51,782 bases of DNA. Origin: JBGLNJ01 sp964353405 (GTDB taxonomy: Bacteria > Chloroflexota > Anaerolineae > Fen-1058). Below the pieces are notes generated by a model. The model saw only the letters and a list, made by a program, of their open reading frames with translations, searched no databases and was not told where the DNA came from. The DNA lies in assembly GCA_964353405.1 (NCBI GenBank), contig CAYGWJ010000124.1, forward strand, positions 1-51,782, in the 5' to 3' direction. Both the position numbers and the translations under genes were made by a program. This document shows, piece by piece, positions 15,899 through 24,279 of this stretch (the stretch's first letter is position 1; each line of letters opens with the position of its first letter).

Positions 15899-16830
15899 CC
15901 CGTCACAAAATCATCGTCAATCCTGTCTCTGGTCGAGGCGCAGGTGAGCGCTCGATTCCTTTGATCGAGCAAAGCTTGCGCGAGCACGGTCTGGAATTTG
16001 ATCTCGTTCGCACCGAGCGTCCCTGGCACGCTGCCGAGTTGGCGCAGCAGGCTTGCACGGAGGGATACGACGTCGTCGTCGCGGCCGGCGGCGATGGCAT
16101 CTCCAACGAAGTGCTCAACGGCTTGATGTTGGCCAAGCAATCCGGCAAAACTGCGGTAATGGGTGTGCTGTGCGTGGGACGCGGCAACGACTTTGCCTTT
16201 GGCGTGGGTGTGCCGCCCGGCATCGAGGACGGTTGCCGTGTGCTGGCGCAGGAGCATCGCCGCGCGATTGACGTGGGGCGAGTCACGGGCGGGCTCGCGC
16301 AGCGTCCCCAGGGACGTTACTTTGGCAACGGTGTGGGCATTGGCTTTGATGCCGTCGTCGGCTTTGTAGCGGCCAAGATGAAGCGGCTGACAGGTTTCGC
16401 GTCCTATGTCGTGGCGGCGCTCGAAACCATGTTCTTGTACTACCGCGCCCCGTTGCTTCGCGTCGAATATGACGAGCAATCGCTCACGCTGCCTGCGCTG
16501 ATGGTCTCGATCATGAACGGGCGGCGCATGGGCGGCGGGTTCATGATGGGGCCGGCGGCCCTCCCAGACGACGGCTTGTTCGATGTGTGCATCGTCAGGC
16601 AAGTGAGCCAGGCGCGCATCCTGGCTCTCATCCCCAAGTTCATGAACGGCACGCAAGCTGCGCACCCCGCCGTCACGACAGCGCGAGCGCGGCGCATTAC
16701 CGTCACAGCGATCCAGGGCACGCTGCCCGCTCACGGCGACGGCGAGACGCTCTGCACGGAGGGGCAAGAATTGACGATGGAGCTTTTGCCGCGCCAGATT
16801 GAAATCATTAGCGCCGCGGGGGCAGGATGA
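15895..16830 (+). CDS. Diacylglycerol/lipid kinase (DAGK_cat, YegS/BmrU-like)
   Basis: A 311-residue lipid kinase. The nucleotide-binding signature VVVAAGGDGISNEVLNGL sits at about residues 62-79, preceded by IIVNPVSGRGAG at the N-terminus and followed by NGVGIGFDA (about 142-150) and the C-terminal HGDGE. The family phosphorylates diacylglycerol or related lipids on the inner face of the membrane. It overlaps the acyltransferase gene by ATGA; kinase plus acyltransferase suggests phosphatidate recycling or glycolipid synthesis. Confidence 0.9.
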   Translation: MTRHKIIVNPVSGRGAGERSIPLIEQSLREHGLEFDLVRTERPWHAAELAQQACTEGYDVVVAAGGDGISNEVLNGLMLAKQSGKTAVMGVLCVGRGNDFAFGVGVPPGIEDGCRVLAQEHRRAIDVGRVTGGLAQRPQGRYFGNGVGIGFDAVVGFVAAKMKRLTGFASYVVAALETMFLYYRAPLLRVEYDEQSLTLPALMVSIMNGRRMGGGFMMGPAALPDDGLFDVCIVRQVSQARILALIPKFMNGTQAAHPAVTTARARRITVTAIQGTLPAHGDGETLCTEGQELTMELLPRQIEIISAAGAG

Positions 16831-17552
16831 CGGTCACGCAGACAGTGGTACGGACGTCTATCAAGCGCGTGACGCGGATCTTGTGCCGCGTGGACGACGC
16901 GCAGTTGGCAAAGGTGCCAGCGCATGGGCCACTTGTCTTGGTCGCCAATCACGTCAACTTTCTAGAAGTCCCGTTGCTCTACTCACACTTGCAGCCGCGC
17001 CGGTTGACCGGCTTTGCCAAAATCGAGACGTGGAATAACCCCGCCATGGCGTTTTTGTTCGATCTGTTTGGAGCGATTCCATTGCGACGCGGCGAGGCCG
17101 ACGTGGCGGCGATTCGCCGAGGGCTGGAGGTTTTGAAAGCGGGACATATCCTGGCCGTCGCTCCTGAAGGCACGCGCAGCGGGCATGGGCGTTTGCAGCG
17201 CGGCCATCCCGGCGTGGTCATGTTGGCCTTGCGCAGTGGTGCGCCCCTGCTGCCGATGGTCTATTACGGCGGAGAGCGTTTTGGACGCAACTTGACTCGC
17301 CTGCGGCGAACAGATTTTCACATCGTCGTGGGCAATCCATTCTATCTGAACGCCGCAGGCAAAGTGACGCGCGAGATGCGCCAGCAGATGACGGACGAGA
17401 TCATGTGCCAGATCGCGGCGCTGTTGCCGCCAGACTATCGAGGCTACTATTCCGATCTGTCCGCCGCGACCGAAACCTATTTGCGTTTTCCCGACTCGTC
17501 CGAGAGCAATCTCCGGCGGGCGAGCATTGACACACAGGGAGAAAAACAATGA
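16827..17552 (+). CDS. plsC: 1-acyl-sn-glycerol-3-phosphate acyltransferase (PlsC family)
   Basis: A 241-residue PlsC-type acyltransferase that would add a second acyl chain to lysophosphatidate. Motif I is NHVNFLE (about residues 40-46), an NHX4E form where the family consensus is NHX4D; motif III is APEGTRSGHG. The C-terminal tail of about 40 residues is polar. The ATG overlaps the kinase stop (ATGA) and its own stop overlaps galE (ATGA), so the three genes are translationally coupled. The Asp-to-Glu change may alter rather than abolish activity. Confidence 0.88.
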   Translation: MTVTQTVVRTSIKRVTRILCRVDDAQLAKVPAHGPLVLVANHVNFLEVPLLYSHLQPRRLTGFAKIETWNNPAMAFLFDLFGAIPLRRGEADVAAIRRGLEVLKAGHILAVAPEGTRSGHGRLQRGHPGVVMLALRSGAPLLPMVYYGGERFGRNLTRLRRTDFHIVVGNPFYLNAAGKVTREMRQQMTDEIMCQIAALLPPDYRGYYSDLSAATETYLRFPDSSESNLRRASIDTQGEKQ

Positions 17553-18556
17553 ACGTCCTTGTCACAGGCGGAGCCGGTTACATTGGCAGCCACACCTGTC
17601 TGGAATTGTTGAAGGCAGGTTATCATGTCATCGTCGTAGATAACCTCTGCAACAGCAAAGAGGAATCGCTCAAGCGGGTTCAAAAGCTGGCAGCCAGGTC
17701 TCTTGAATTCCACAAGGTAGACCTGCTCGACCCTGAAGCCTTGGAGGCCGTTTTTGCCCAATCGGCTGTGGACGCAGTGATCCATTTCGCCGGACTCAAA
17801 GCCGTGGGCGAATCCGTGTCCATCCCGCTGCGTTACTATCACAACAACATCACGGGCACACTGATCTTGTGCGACGTCATGCGCAAGCACAACGTCAAGG
17901 ATATCGTGTTCAGTTCGTCCGCCACCGTTTACGGCAATCCGCAGACCGTTCCCATCACCGAAGATTTTCCGCTCGGTGCAACCAACCCGTATGGCCGCAC
18001 CAAGTGGATGATCGAAGAAATCTTGCGCGATGTCGCCGCTGCGTGGAATTGGAACGTTGCACTCTTGCGCTATTTCAACCCGGTTGGCGCGCACGAGAGC
18101 GGTCAGATCGGTGAAGATCCGAATGGCATCCCCAATAACCTCGTTCCTTACATCGCACAAGTTGCGGTGGGCAGGCTGCCGGAACTGGCCGTGTTTGGAA
18201 ACGATTATCCCACGCGCGATGGCACCGGCATCCGCGACTATATTCACGTAGTTGATCTGGCCCTGGGCCACCTGGCGGCGTTGGACAAGCTGGCAACGAA
18301 TTCCGGCGTTGTGACTTGTAACCTCGGCACGGGACGTGGTCACAGTGTCCTGGAATTCGTGGCGGCCTTTGAGCGGGCTTGCGGAATAGAGATCCCGTAT
18401 CGCGTGGTGGGCCGCCGTCCTGGCGATGTTGCAACGTCCTACGCCGACCCGTCGAAAGCGAAAAACGAATTGGGTTGGTCAACTGCACGCGGCATTGACG
18501 AGATGTGCGCCGACGTGTGGCGCTGGCAATCGGCCAACCCGAACGGGTACGAGTAA
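17549..18556 (+). CDS. galE: UDP-glucose 4-epimerase
   Basis: A 335-residue extended short-chain dehydrogenase. The Rossmann motif GGAGYIGSH is at residues 7-15, FSSSATVYGNP gives the catalytic Ser region and NPYGRTKWM the YxxxK pair, and RYFNPVGAH and the C-terminal RRPGDV are typical GalE signatures. It interconverts UDP-glucose and UDP-galactose with bound NAD. It starts in the ATGA overlap with plsC, which ties sugar-nucleotide supply to lipid modification, for example glycolipid synthesis. Confidence 0.95.
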   Translation: MNVLVTGGAGYIGSHTCLELLKAGYHVIVVDNLCNSKEESLKRVQKLAARSLEFHKVDLLDPEALEAVFAQSAVDAVIHFAGLKAVGESVSIPLRYYHNNITGTLILCDVMRKHNVKDIVFSSSATVYGNPQTVPITEDFPLGATNPYGRTKWMIEEILRDVAAAWNWNVALLRYFNPVGAHESGQIGEDPNGIPNNLVPYIAQVAVGRLPELAVFGNDYPTRDGTGIRDYIHVVDLALGHLAALDKLATNSGVVTCNLGTGRGHSVLEFVAAFERACGIEIPYRVVGRRPGDVATSYADPSKAKNELGWSTARGIDEMCADVWRWQSANPNGYE

Positions 18557-18589
18557 AAAGGCCAGTATCATTCTCAAGGAGGACAACCT

Positions 18590-19141
18590 ATGAGACGCGG
18601 ATCCATTTTTCCTGCATTGGTTTTGATTCTGCTCGGCATGTGGTTCCTGGCGGGCAACCTGGGTGTGCGCCTGCCCGGCATGGACGCGATGTGGCCCATC
18701 TTTCCGCTGGGCGGCGGGTTGCTTTTTCTCGGCGGCTATTTGTTTGACCGCCGCGACCCCGGGTTAATTTTTGTCGGCCTGGCCGCCACGCTCATCGGCG
18801 CGTTCTTTTTCCTCTTTACGCTGCGCGTGCCGCTGCCCGTGGCCGGGATGCAAGAGGGCGTGCGCTGGGATGACATGAGCAGGCTTTGGCCTGCGTTCGT
18901 CGTCATTGCCGGAGTGTCATTCCTCGCGCTGTTCCTGGCTGAAGGGAAGCGCGAGTGGGCCGTATTCAGCGTGGGCGCGGTGGCCGTCATCGCCGGCTGC
19001 GTGGCGTTCCTGTTCACACTCGGCTGGCTGGCGGGTGATATCGGGCGGCTGCTCGCCAAGCTCTGGCCGCTCCTGCTCGTGATCGCGGGCCTGGCCGCTC
19101 TCCTACAGGCTGTTTTGGGCCGACCACGTCAAAAGAGTTGA
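18590..19141 (+). CDS. Membrane protein with LiaI/LiaF-like (DUF5668-type) TM repeats
   Basis: A 183-residue protein of about six hydrophobic segments. The short hydrophobic hairpin repeats ALVLILLGMWFLAGNLG and the PIFPLGGGLLFLGGYL element recur with LWPAFVVIAG and LWPLLLVIAG, the layout of LiaI/LiaF-like TM regions linked to envelope stress sensing. The start ATG has AAGGAGG 8 bases upstream. It follows galE by 33 bases. Function inferred only from fold. Confidence 0.7.
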   Translation: MRRGSIFPALVLILLGMWFLAGNLGVRLPGMDAMWPIFPLGGGLLFLGGYLFDRRDPGLIFVGLAATLIGAFFFLFTLRVPLPVAGMQEGVRWDDMSRLWPAFVVIAGVSFLALFLAEGKREWAVFSVGAVAVIAGCVAFLFTLGWLAGDIGRLLAKLWPLLLVIAGLAALLQAVLGRPRQKS

Positions 19142-19157
19142 CGCCAAGTCGCCACGT

Positions 19158-19201
19158 CGCCAAGACGCACAGGATTTTCTGAAAAGCCTTGCGTCTTGGC
19201 G
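19158..19201. repeat. Palindromic repeat CGCCAAGACGCA/TGCGTCTTGGCG
   Basis: A perfect 12-base stem (19158-19169 with 19190-19201) around a 20-base loop. A related copy sits at 40952-40982. It fills the gap before the GT4 gene. Confidence 0.65.
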
Positions 19202-19209
19202 TTAGAACT

Positions 19210-20367
19210 ATGCTCATCGGGATTGATGCCAGCCGCGCCGCGCGGGCCGAGCGCACGGGAACGGAAGCATACTCGCTTCACCTCATCCGCGCCATGCTGT
19301 CTGCCGCGCCGCAGCATCGCTTCCGGCTGTATGCCGACCGCGCACTTGCCGAGTTTGGCGCATCCAATGCCACGCCGCGCGTGATGCCGTTCCCGCGCCT
19401 GTGGACGCACGCGCGGCTTGCGGCAGAAATGCTGCTGCATCCGCCCGAGGTGCTCTTTGTCCCGGCGCACGTCGTCCCGCTGATTCATCCGCGCACCGTC
19501 GTCACCGTTCACGATCTGGGTTATCTCTATTTCCCGCAGGCTCACCCCACGTTCTCACGAATGTACCTCGATCTTTCCACGCGCTGGAGTGCTCGCGTTG
19601 CCGCGCACGTCATCGCTGACTCGCAAGCGACGCGGGATGACCTGGTCTGCCGCTATGGCATGTCGCCTGACAAGATCACGGTCGCTTATCCAGGCCGCGA
19701 CGAAAGCCTGCGCCGCGTAGACGATCCTTCGAGCCTTGAGGTCACTAGACAGCGTTACAGCATCACGGGCGAATACCTGCTCCACATTGGCACACTGCAG
19801 CCACGTAAGAACCTCGTTCGTCTCGTCCAGGCATTTTCAAATCTCAAACCTCAAACACCTGCACTTGCAACAAGCGCCAGTGCAGGTGCAAGTGTCTCAA
19901 ATCCAAAATCTCAAATCTCCAATCTCCAGTTGGTGCTGGCGGGAAGCCAGGGCTGGCTCTATGACGAGATCCTGGCCGAGGTCAAGCGACTGGGATTGGA
20001 AGGCCGAGTCGTGTTGCCCGGCCGCGTGGCCGACGAGGACAAGGCCGCATTGCTATCCGGCGCAATGGCGCTCGTGCATCCATCGCTTTATGAAGGATTC
20101 GGATTCCCCGTCGTTGAGGCGATGCAGTGCGGCACGCCGGTCATTTGCTCCAGCACATCCTCCCTGCCCGAGGTCGCGGGAGACGCGGCCTTGCTGGTTG
20201 ACCCGCTCGATGTGGATGCGTTGGCGCAAGCGATGGCACGCCTTCTCGGCGACGCCGATTTACGCCGGACGCTCGTCGAGCGCGGTTACGCCCAAGCACA
20301 GAAATTTTCTTGGCAAGACTGCGCCGGCCGTGTTCTTTCCGTTCTCGAATCGGCGGCAGGCCAATGA
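19210..20367 (+). CDS. Glycosyltransferase family 4 (GT-B), with an in-frame repeat insertion
   Basis: A 385-residue GT4 enzyme. Seen: the N-terminal IGIDASRAARAERTGTEAYS, a GYLYFPQAHP stretch, HIGTLQPRKNLVRLVQAFSNL at the start of the nucleotide-sugar domain, and the EX7E signature SLYEGFGFPVVEAMQCGTPV. The start at ATG 19210 is chosen because the upstream extension runs through the palindrome at 19158-19201. Between AFSNL and LVLAG is a linker of about 33 residues, where the family usually has around ten; it is encoded by repeat DNA (19836-19930). The stop overlaps the next start (ATGA). Confidence 0.9.
   Translation: MLIGIDASRAARAERTGTEAYSLHLIRAMLSAAPQHRFRLYADRALAEFGASNATPRVMPFPRLWTHARLAAEMLLHPPEVLFVPAHVVPLIHPRTVVTVHDLGYLYFPQAHPTFSRMYLDLSTRWSARVAAHVIADSQATRDDLVCRYGMSPDKITVAYPGRDESLRRVDDPSSLEVTRQRYSITGEYLLHIGTLQPRKNLVRLVQAFSNLKPQTPALATSASAGASVSNPKSQISNLQLVLAGSQGWLYDEILAEVKRLGLEGRVVLPGRVADEDKAALLSGAMALVHPSLYEGFGFPVVEAMQCGTPVICSSTSSLPEVAGDAALLVDPLDVDALAQAMARLLGDADLRRTLVERGYAQAQKFSWQDCAGRVLSVLESAAGQ
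19836..19930 (+). repeat. TCAAAT-rich repeat with nested palindrome inside the GT4 gene
   Basis: The tract begins and ends with TCAAATCTC-type units and encloses a 10-base inverted repeat, CACCTGCACT (19856-19865) with AGTGCAGGTG (19879-19888). It is in frame and adds about 20-25 residues of Ser, Ala, Asn, Gln and Pro to the enzyme. Confidence 0.6.
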
Positions 20368-21110
20368 CATCGCTTTTCGCTCCACGCTCTTCACTCCACG
20401 TCCTCGGCGTTCGGGTGGACGACGTGACCGCCGACGAGGCCCTTGCGCTCATCGCGCGGTTCCTCGCAGAGCGCGCGCCCCATCAGATCTGCACGGTCAA
20501 CCCCGAGTTTGTCATGCGGGCGCAGCAGGATGAGCATTTCTGCACTATCATCAATAACGCGGCACTGTGCATCCCCGACGGCATTGGTTTGTTGTGGGCC
20601 GCGAAGCGATTGGGCCATCCGTTGCGCGAACGAGTCGCCGGTTCGGATATGGTCGGGCGAATAGCCGCGCGCGCGGCGCAACTCGGTTGGCGGCTGTATT
20701 TCCTGGGCGCGGCGCCCGGCGTGGCGGACACAGCCGCCGCGATTTTGCAGGCGCGTTACCCTGGACTCGTCGTCGCCGGGACCTTCCACGGCTCGCCGGC
20801 TCTCTCTGAAGAAGATGCCATCGTCGAGCGGATTCGAGCTGCGCGACCCGATGTGCTGCTGGTGGCTTTTGGCGCCCCGGCGCAAGACGTGTGGATTGCG
20901 CGCAACCAATCGCGTTTGCAAGTACCCGTCACGATGGGTGTGGGCGGGTCGCTCGATTTCATCGCCGGGGTCGTCAAACGCGCGCCGGTCTGGGTTCAAC
21001 GTATCGGGCTGGAATGGCTGTATCGCCTCGCGCGTGAGCCATGGCGCTGGCGGCGGCAACTGGCTTTGCCACGTTTTGTTTGGCGTGTGCTAATTGCCGG
21101 GTGGAGCTGA
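20364..21110 (+). CDS. WecG/TagA/CpsF family glycosyltransferase
   Basis: A 248-residue GT26-type enzyme. Signatures: TVNPEFVMRAQQDEHF, the catalytic-region IPDGIGLLWAAKRLG, ERVAGSDM, GWRLYFLGAAPGVADTAA, and FGAPAQDVWIARN plus GVGGSLDFIAG near the C-terminus. Enzymes of this family add ManNAc-type sugars to polyprenyl-linked intermediates. The ATG is in an ATGA overlap with the GT4 gene, so the two probably act in the same cell-surface glycan pathway. Confidence 0.9.
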   Translation: MTSLFAPRSSLHVLGVRVDDVTADEALALIARFLAERAPHQICTVNPEFVMRAQQDEHFCTIINNAALCIPDGIGLLWAAKRLGHPLRERVAGSDMVGRIAARAAQLGWRLYFLGAAPGVADTAAAILQARYPGLVVAGTFHGSPALSEEDAIVERIRAARPDVLLVAFGAPAQDVWIARNQSRLQVPVTMGVGGSLDFIAGVVKRAPVWVQRIGLEWLYRLAREPWRWRRQLALPRFVWRVLIAGWS

Positions 21111-21128
21111 ATGCCGACGAGGTTGTGC

Positions 21129-21134
21129 TATAAT
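21129..21134 (+). promoter_or_regulatory. -10 box placing transcription start at the DUF2723 start codon
   Basis: A TATAAT ends 7 bases before the ATG at 21142, so the transcript would begin at or next to the start codon (leaderless). There is no clear -35. Confidence 0.5.
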
Positions 21135-21141
21135 CCCACGC

Positions 21142-23646
21142 ATGAACAAAGCGGGCCGTCGGCCGACGAGTCACCTCGTCCGCTTGCGCGTGTCACCCTT
21201 CGACAAGCTCAGGGCAAGCTCTTGTCACCCTATCTTCTGGCTTGGGGCAATCGTCGTTTTTGTGGTTGCCTTGGCGCTCTACATCGCCACGCTCGCGCCC
21301 GGCCCCGTCCCGGGTGATCCGTCCGAGTACATCTTTGTCCCCCACATCCTCGGCATCGCGCATCCACCCGGTTATGCCTTCTACATACTCTTAGCCAAGC
21401 TTTGGCAGACCCTTGTCCGCGTAGGGACGATTGCCTATCGCACAAATCTGCTGGCGGCGTTCGCGGGCGCGGTGATTGCCACGCTGGTGTATGGAATCGT
21501 TTGGCAGGTCACTGCCCCCACCCTGGCCCTCCCTCTACGAGGGACAGGGAGTGTGCTGCCTGCCTTGTTGGCTGCTTTCTCTGTGACGGCGGGTGTGGAC
21601 ATGTGGCAGCACTCGATTCACTCGAATGCGCACATCCTCACCGCGCTGCTGGCGACCGTGTGCCTGTTCTTGCTTGCGCGCTGGTGGTCAAGTGGCAACG
21701 ACCGATGGCTGCACGTCGCCGCGCTGGCCGCCGGATCGAGTGTGGCGCATCACCCGATTCTGGCCTTTAGCTTCCCGGCGTATGGAGTCTTTGCGCTGCT
21801 GGTCAAGCCGCGCCTCGTCACACAGCCGCGCAGGCTGTTGACGCTGGTGATGTGCTTTGCGCTGGGTCTGAGCATCATGTTGTATTACCCGCTGCGTGGG
21901 CCGAGCGCGCCGTTCAACCCGCTGCCCACGCTCGACTCGGTGTTGATTCACGTGACCGCGCGCGGGCTGACCGTCAACCTGTTCCCGTTTGGCCTGCGCG
22001 ATCAACCGACGCGGCTCATTGTGTTTTGGGAATTGCTGCGGCTGCAATATCCGCTCGTTACGCTGTTACTGGCTGCGCTCGGCGTGGGCTGGCTGGCGAA
22101 GCAGCAACAAAAGCTGCTGGCGCTGTTTGCCGTGTTCTTGTCGTTCAACCTGGCCTTTACGCTCAACACCATTCAGGACGTGTTGGCGTATCTGATGTCG
22201 TCATTCGTCGTCGTGACGGTCCTGGCCGGCGTTGGTCTGTCTGCTCTGTTGCAGGTCGCAACAGCACTCTTTCAGAGGACTGGACACTACCCTCGAAAGA
22301 ACGCAGAAGCAGGTGTCACCCAGACACCCATTTTCAATGCATGGATTGTGGCGGTTGCTGCAGCAGTGTTCCTCAGCGTGCCCATCTCGACCGTGATTCA
22401 CAACTGGCCGCGCGTGAGCTTGCGCGACTATCGCGCGGGTGATGATTGGGTAGACGCGGTCTGGGAGCAATTTGCGGGCAAACGGCAGCACGCAGTGCTG
22501 CTGGCGCCGTGGGAAGCGCTCACGCCGCTGTGGGTGGCGCAGTATACCCAGGGCCGCACGCTCGACCCGGAAGATGTAAAGCTGGTTTACATCGCTGCCA
22601 CTTCGACCAACCCGTGGCTCGACGGAGTATTCGCTCACTGGAACGAAGGGCCGGTCTACCTGGCCGACTTTCGTCGCGGTGTGTGGGAAGGTGGAGCATT
22701 CCGTTTGCGTCCCGAAGGACGCTGGCCGCTCTGGCGTGTCGTCGCGCCTGGCGATGTGACACCTCCCCTGACTCTTTCCAATCCGCTGAACGTCTCAGCG
22801 GAAGGCAAAGTGGAATTGTTGTCGTACACGCTCGAACCGACTCTACTTCGTCCCGGCGACGCGGCGCACCTCACACTCTCGATGCGCGCACCCGTGACGT
22901 TGACGCAGTATGTGATGCCGTTTGCTCTCGTGGGCGACCGGGTCTATCGCTGGACGACCGACAGCCGCGCCATCCCGCCGTGGCGGCCGGGCGAAATCAT
23001 TGTCGAGCGATATGATGTGATGATTCCATTCGGGACACCGCCTGGCAAGTATCCCGTGCACTTGGGTGTGACAGATTCTGCGCAAGGCCGTGATCTGATG
23101 TTTTCATCCGGCGACACGGTGGTCGCCATTGGCGCGCTCACGATCGAGCCTGCAATGGGCATCACGCCGCCTCGAACCGCGCTCGACTCGGCGTTGGCGA
23201 ATTTCAATAGCGAGATTGCGCTGATGGGTGTGACGGTGCGCGTGGGCAATCAGACTGCGCGCAATGTGTGGGCACAGCCGCTGGCCGCGCATCCCGGTCA
23301 AGACGTTGAGATTTGGCTGGACTGGCGCGCGCTCGAGCAGCCCGCGGCGAGCTACAAAGTCTTTGTGCATCTCATTCAAAACGATCAACTCGCCGCGCCG
23401 GCGGCCGATTACTATACCCCGCTTGGCGGCGCGTTCCCCACGCATCTCTGGATCCCGGTTTGGGTGGAAGGGCAGTCGGTTTCCGACCCAAATCGGCTCA
23501 CGCTTCCGCCCACACTCCCGCCTGGCAATTACGCCCTCGAGATTGGCCTTTACGAACTCGAATCCACGCGCCGCGCGCCTCTGTTTGACCGCGCCGGAAA
23601 TCTGGCCGGCGACCGCGTTATCCTCGGCCCCGTCACTGTTCACTGA
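21142..23646 (+). CDS. DUF2723 membrane protein (protein O-mannosyltransferase-like), with embedded repeats
   Basis: An 834-residue protein. The first half has about ten TM helices; residues about 45-75 carry PGDPSEYIFVPHILGIAHPPGY, the DUF2723 signature (an acidic residue pair in the first periplasmic loop, then AHPPGY). The second half is soluble, with two beta-rich domains likely outside the membrane. The start ATG at 21142 has no nearby Shine-Dalgarno but lies just after a TATAAT. Repeat DNA is read in frame at 21196-21214 and 21510-21553, adding RVSPFDKLRASS and TLALPLRGTGS, and a third non-membrane linker is at about 22262-22330. Confidence 0.85.
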   Translation: MNKAGRRPTSHLVRLRVSPFDKLRASSCHPIFWLGAIVVFVVALALYIATLAPGPVPGDPSEYIFVPHILGIAHPPGYAFYILLAKLWQTLVRVGTIAYRTNLLAAFAGAVIATLVYGIVWQVTAPTLALPLRGTGSVLPALLAAFSVTAGVDMWQHSIHSNAHILTALLATVCLFLLARWWSSGNDRWLHVAALAAGSSVAHHPILAFSFPAYGVFALLVKPRLVTQPRRLLTLVMCFALGLSIMLYYPLRGPSAPFNPLPTLDSVLIHVTARGLTVNLFPFGLRDQPTRLIVFWELLRLQYPLVTLLLAALGVGWLAKQQQKLLALFAVFLSFNLAFTLNTIQDVLAYLMSSFVVVTVLAGVGLSALLQVATALFQRTGHYPRKNAEAGVTQTPIFNAWIVAVAAAVFLSVPISTVIHNWPRVSLRDYRAGDDWVDAVWEQFAGKRQHAVLLAPWEALTPLWVAQYTQGRTLDPEDVKLVYIAATSTNPWLDGVFAHWNEGPVYLADFRRGVWEGGAFRLRPEGRWPLWRVVAPGDVTPPLTLSNPLNVSAEGKVELLSYTLEPTLLRPGDAAHLTLSMRAPVTLTQYVMPFALVGDRVYRWTTDSRAIPPWRPGEIIVERYDVMIPFGTPPGKYPVHLGVTDSAQGRDLMFSSGDTVVAIGALTIEPAMGITPPRTALDSALANFNSEIALMGVTVRVGNQTARNVWAQPLAAHPGQDVEIWLDWRALEQPAASYKVFVHLIQNDQLAAPAADYYTPLGGAFPTHLWIPVWVEGQSVSDPNRLTLPPTLPPGNYALEIGLYELESTRRAPLFDRAGNLAGDRVILGPVTVH
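21196..21214 (+). repeat. CCCTTCGACAAGCTCAGGG repeat inside the DUF2723 gene
   Basis: A palindromic intergenic-type repeat (CCCT/AGGG ends), translated in frame near the N-terminus. It belongs to the CATTCTGAGC-type group also seen at 30907-31010 and 34377-34462. Confidence 0.6.
21510..21553 (+). repeat. CCCTCCCTCTACGAGGGACAGGG palindrome inside the DUF2723 gene
   Basis: Nested inverted arms CACT/AGTG, CCCTG/CAGGG and CCCTC/GAGGG. It is related in style to the CCCTGGGAGAGGG tandem array at 49856-49968. Confidence 0.55.
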
Positions 23647-23808
23647 TTCTTTTTTGCACGCAAGCCTGGCTTGGCCGGGCTATTGCAGGTTCAGGTGTTT
23701 GAAAATCTACGGTGAAACTTGTATTAGACGTTATGTAAATCTTATCTCGAATATTTATCTGATAGTGAATATTTCTAAGATGTAACTTGATACTAGTTAG
23801 AAAAACCA

Positions 23809-23836
23809 TTGACAAACTAAATTACGGTGATATAAT
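23809..23836 (+). promoter_or_regulatory. Strong sigma-70 promoter of the DUF2089/SHOCT cluster
   Basis: A perfect TTGACA (23809-23814) and a perfect TATAAT (23831-23836), 16 bases apart, in an AT-rich patch (about 23700-23850) that contrasts with the high-GC surroundings. Confidence 0.82.
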
Positions 23837-23869
23837 AATAAACAATATTAGGCGGAGATTGAATGCTTT

Positions 23870-24256
23870 ATGAACCAGGTCATCGGACAATGCCCAATTT
23901 GCAAAGAGACACTCCAGGTCACACGGCTGTATTGCCCCAACTGCGATACAACTCTCGAAGGCCACTTTGCCCTGGGCCGTTTCTATCAGCTCACGGCCGA
24001 CCAGCTTGCCTTTATCGAGACGTTTGTTCGCTGTGAGGGCAAGATCAATCGCGTGGGCGAAGAGATGGGTGTTTCGTATCCGACCGTCCGCGGTCGTTTG
24101 ACGGACGTCATCCGCGCGTTGGGTTATGAGGTCGGCGAGGGCGAAGAAGAACCATCTGGCACGCTCCCCGATGATGTGCGCAAGTCAATCCTGGAACAGT
24201 TGGCGCAAGGCAAGATCACCTCGGAAGAAGCGGTCAAGCGCTTGCGTGGCGAGTGA
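23870..24256 (+). CDS. DUF2089 domain protein (zinc ribbon plus HTH), putative regulator
   Basis: A 128-residue protein. The N-terminal zinc ribbon has CPIC (residues 8-11) and CPNC (22-25). The middle, FYQLTADQLAFIETFVRCEGKINRVGEEMGVSYPTVRGRLTDVI, is the conserved DUF2089 helix-turn-helix-like core, and the C-terminus ends in a SHOCT-like helix pair (LAQGKITSEEAVKRL). Probably the transcriptional regulator of the module. The start ATG 23870 has GGCGGAG about 12 bases upstream, a long spacing. It is followed 23 bases later by a SHOCT-like gene. Confidence 0.88.
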   Translation: MNQVIGQCPICKETLQVTRLYCPNCDTTLEGHFALGRFYQLTADQLAFIETFVRCEGKINRVGEEMGVSYPTVRGRLTDVIRALGYEVGEGEEEPSGTLPDDVRKSILEQLAQGKITSEEAVKRLRGE

Positions 24257-24279
24257 GCAGAAAAGTTGAGGAGGACACA

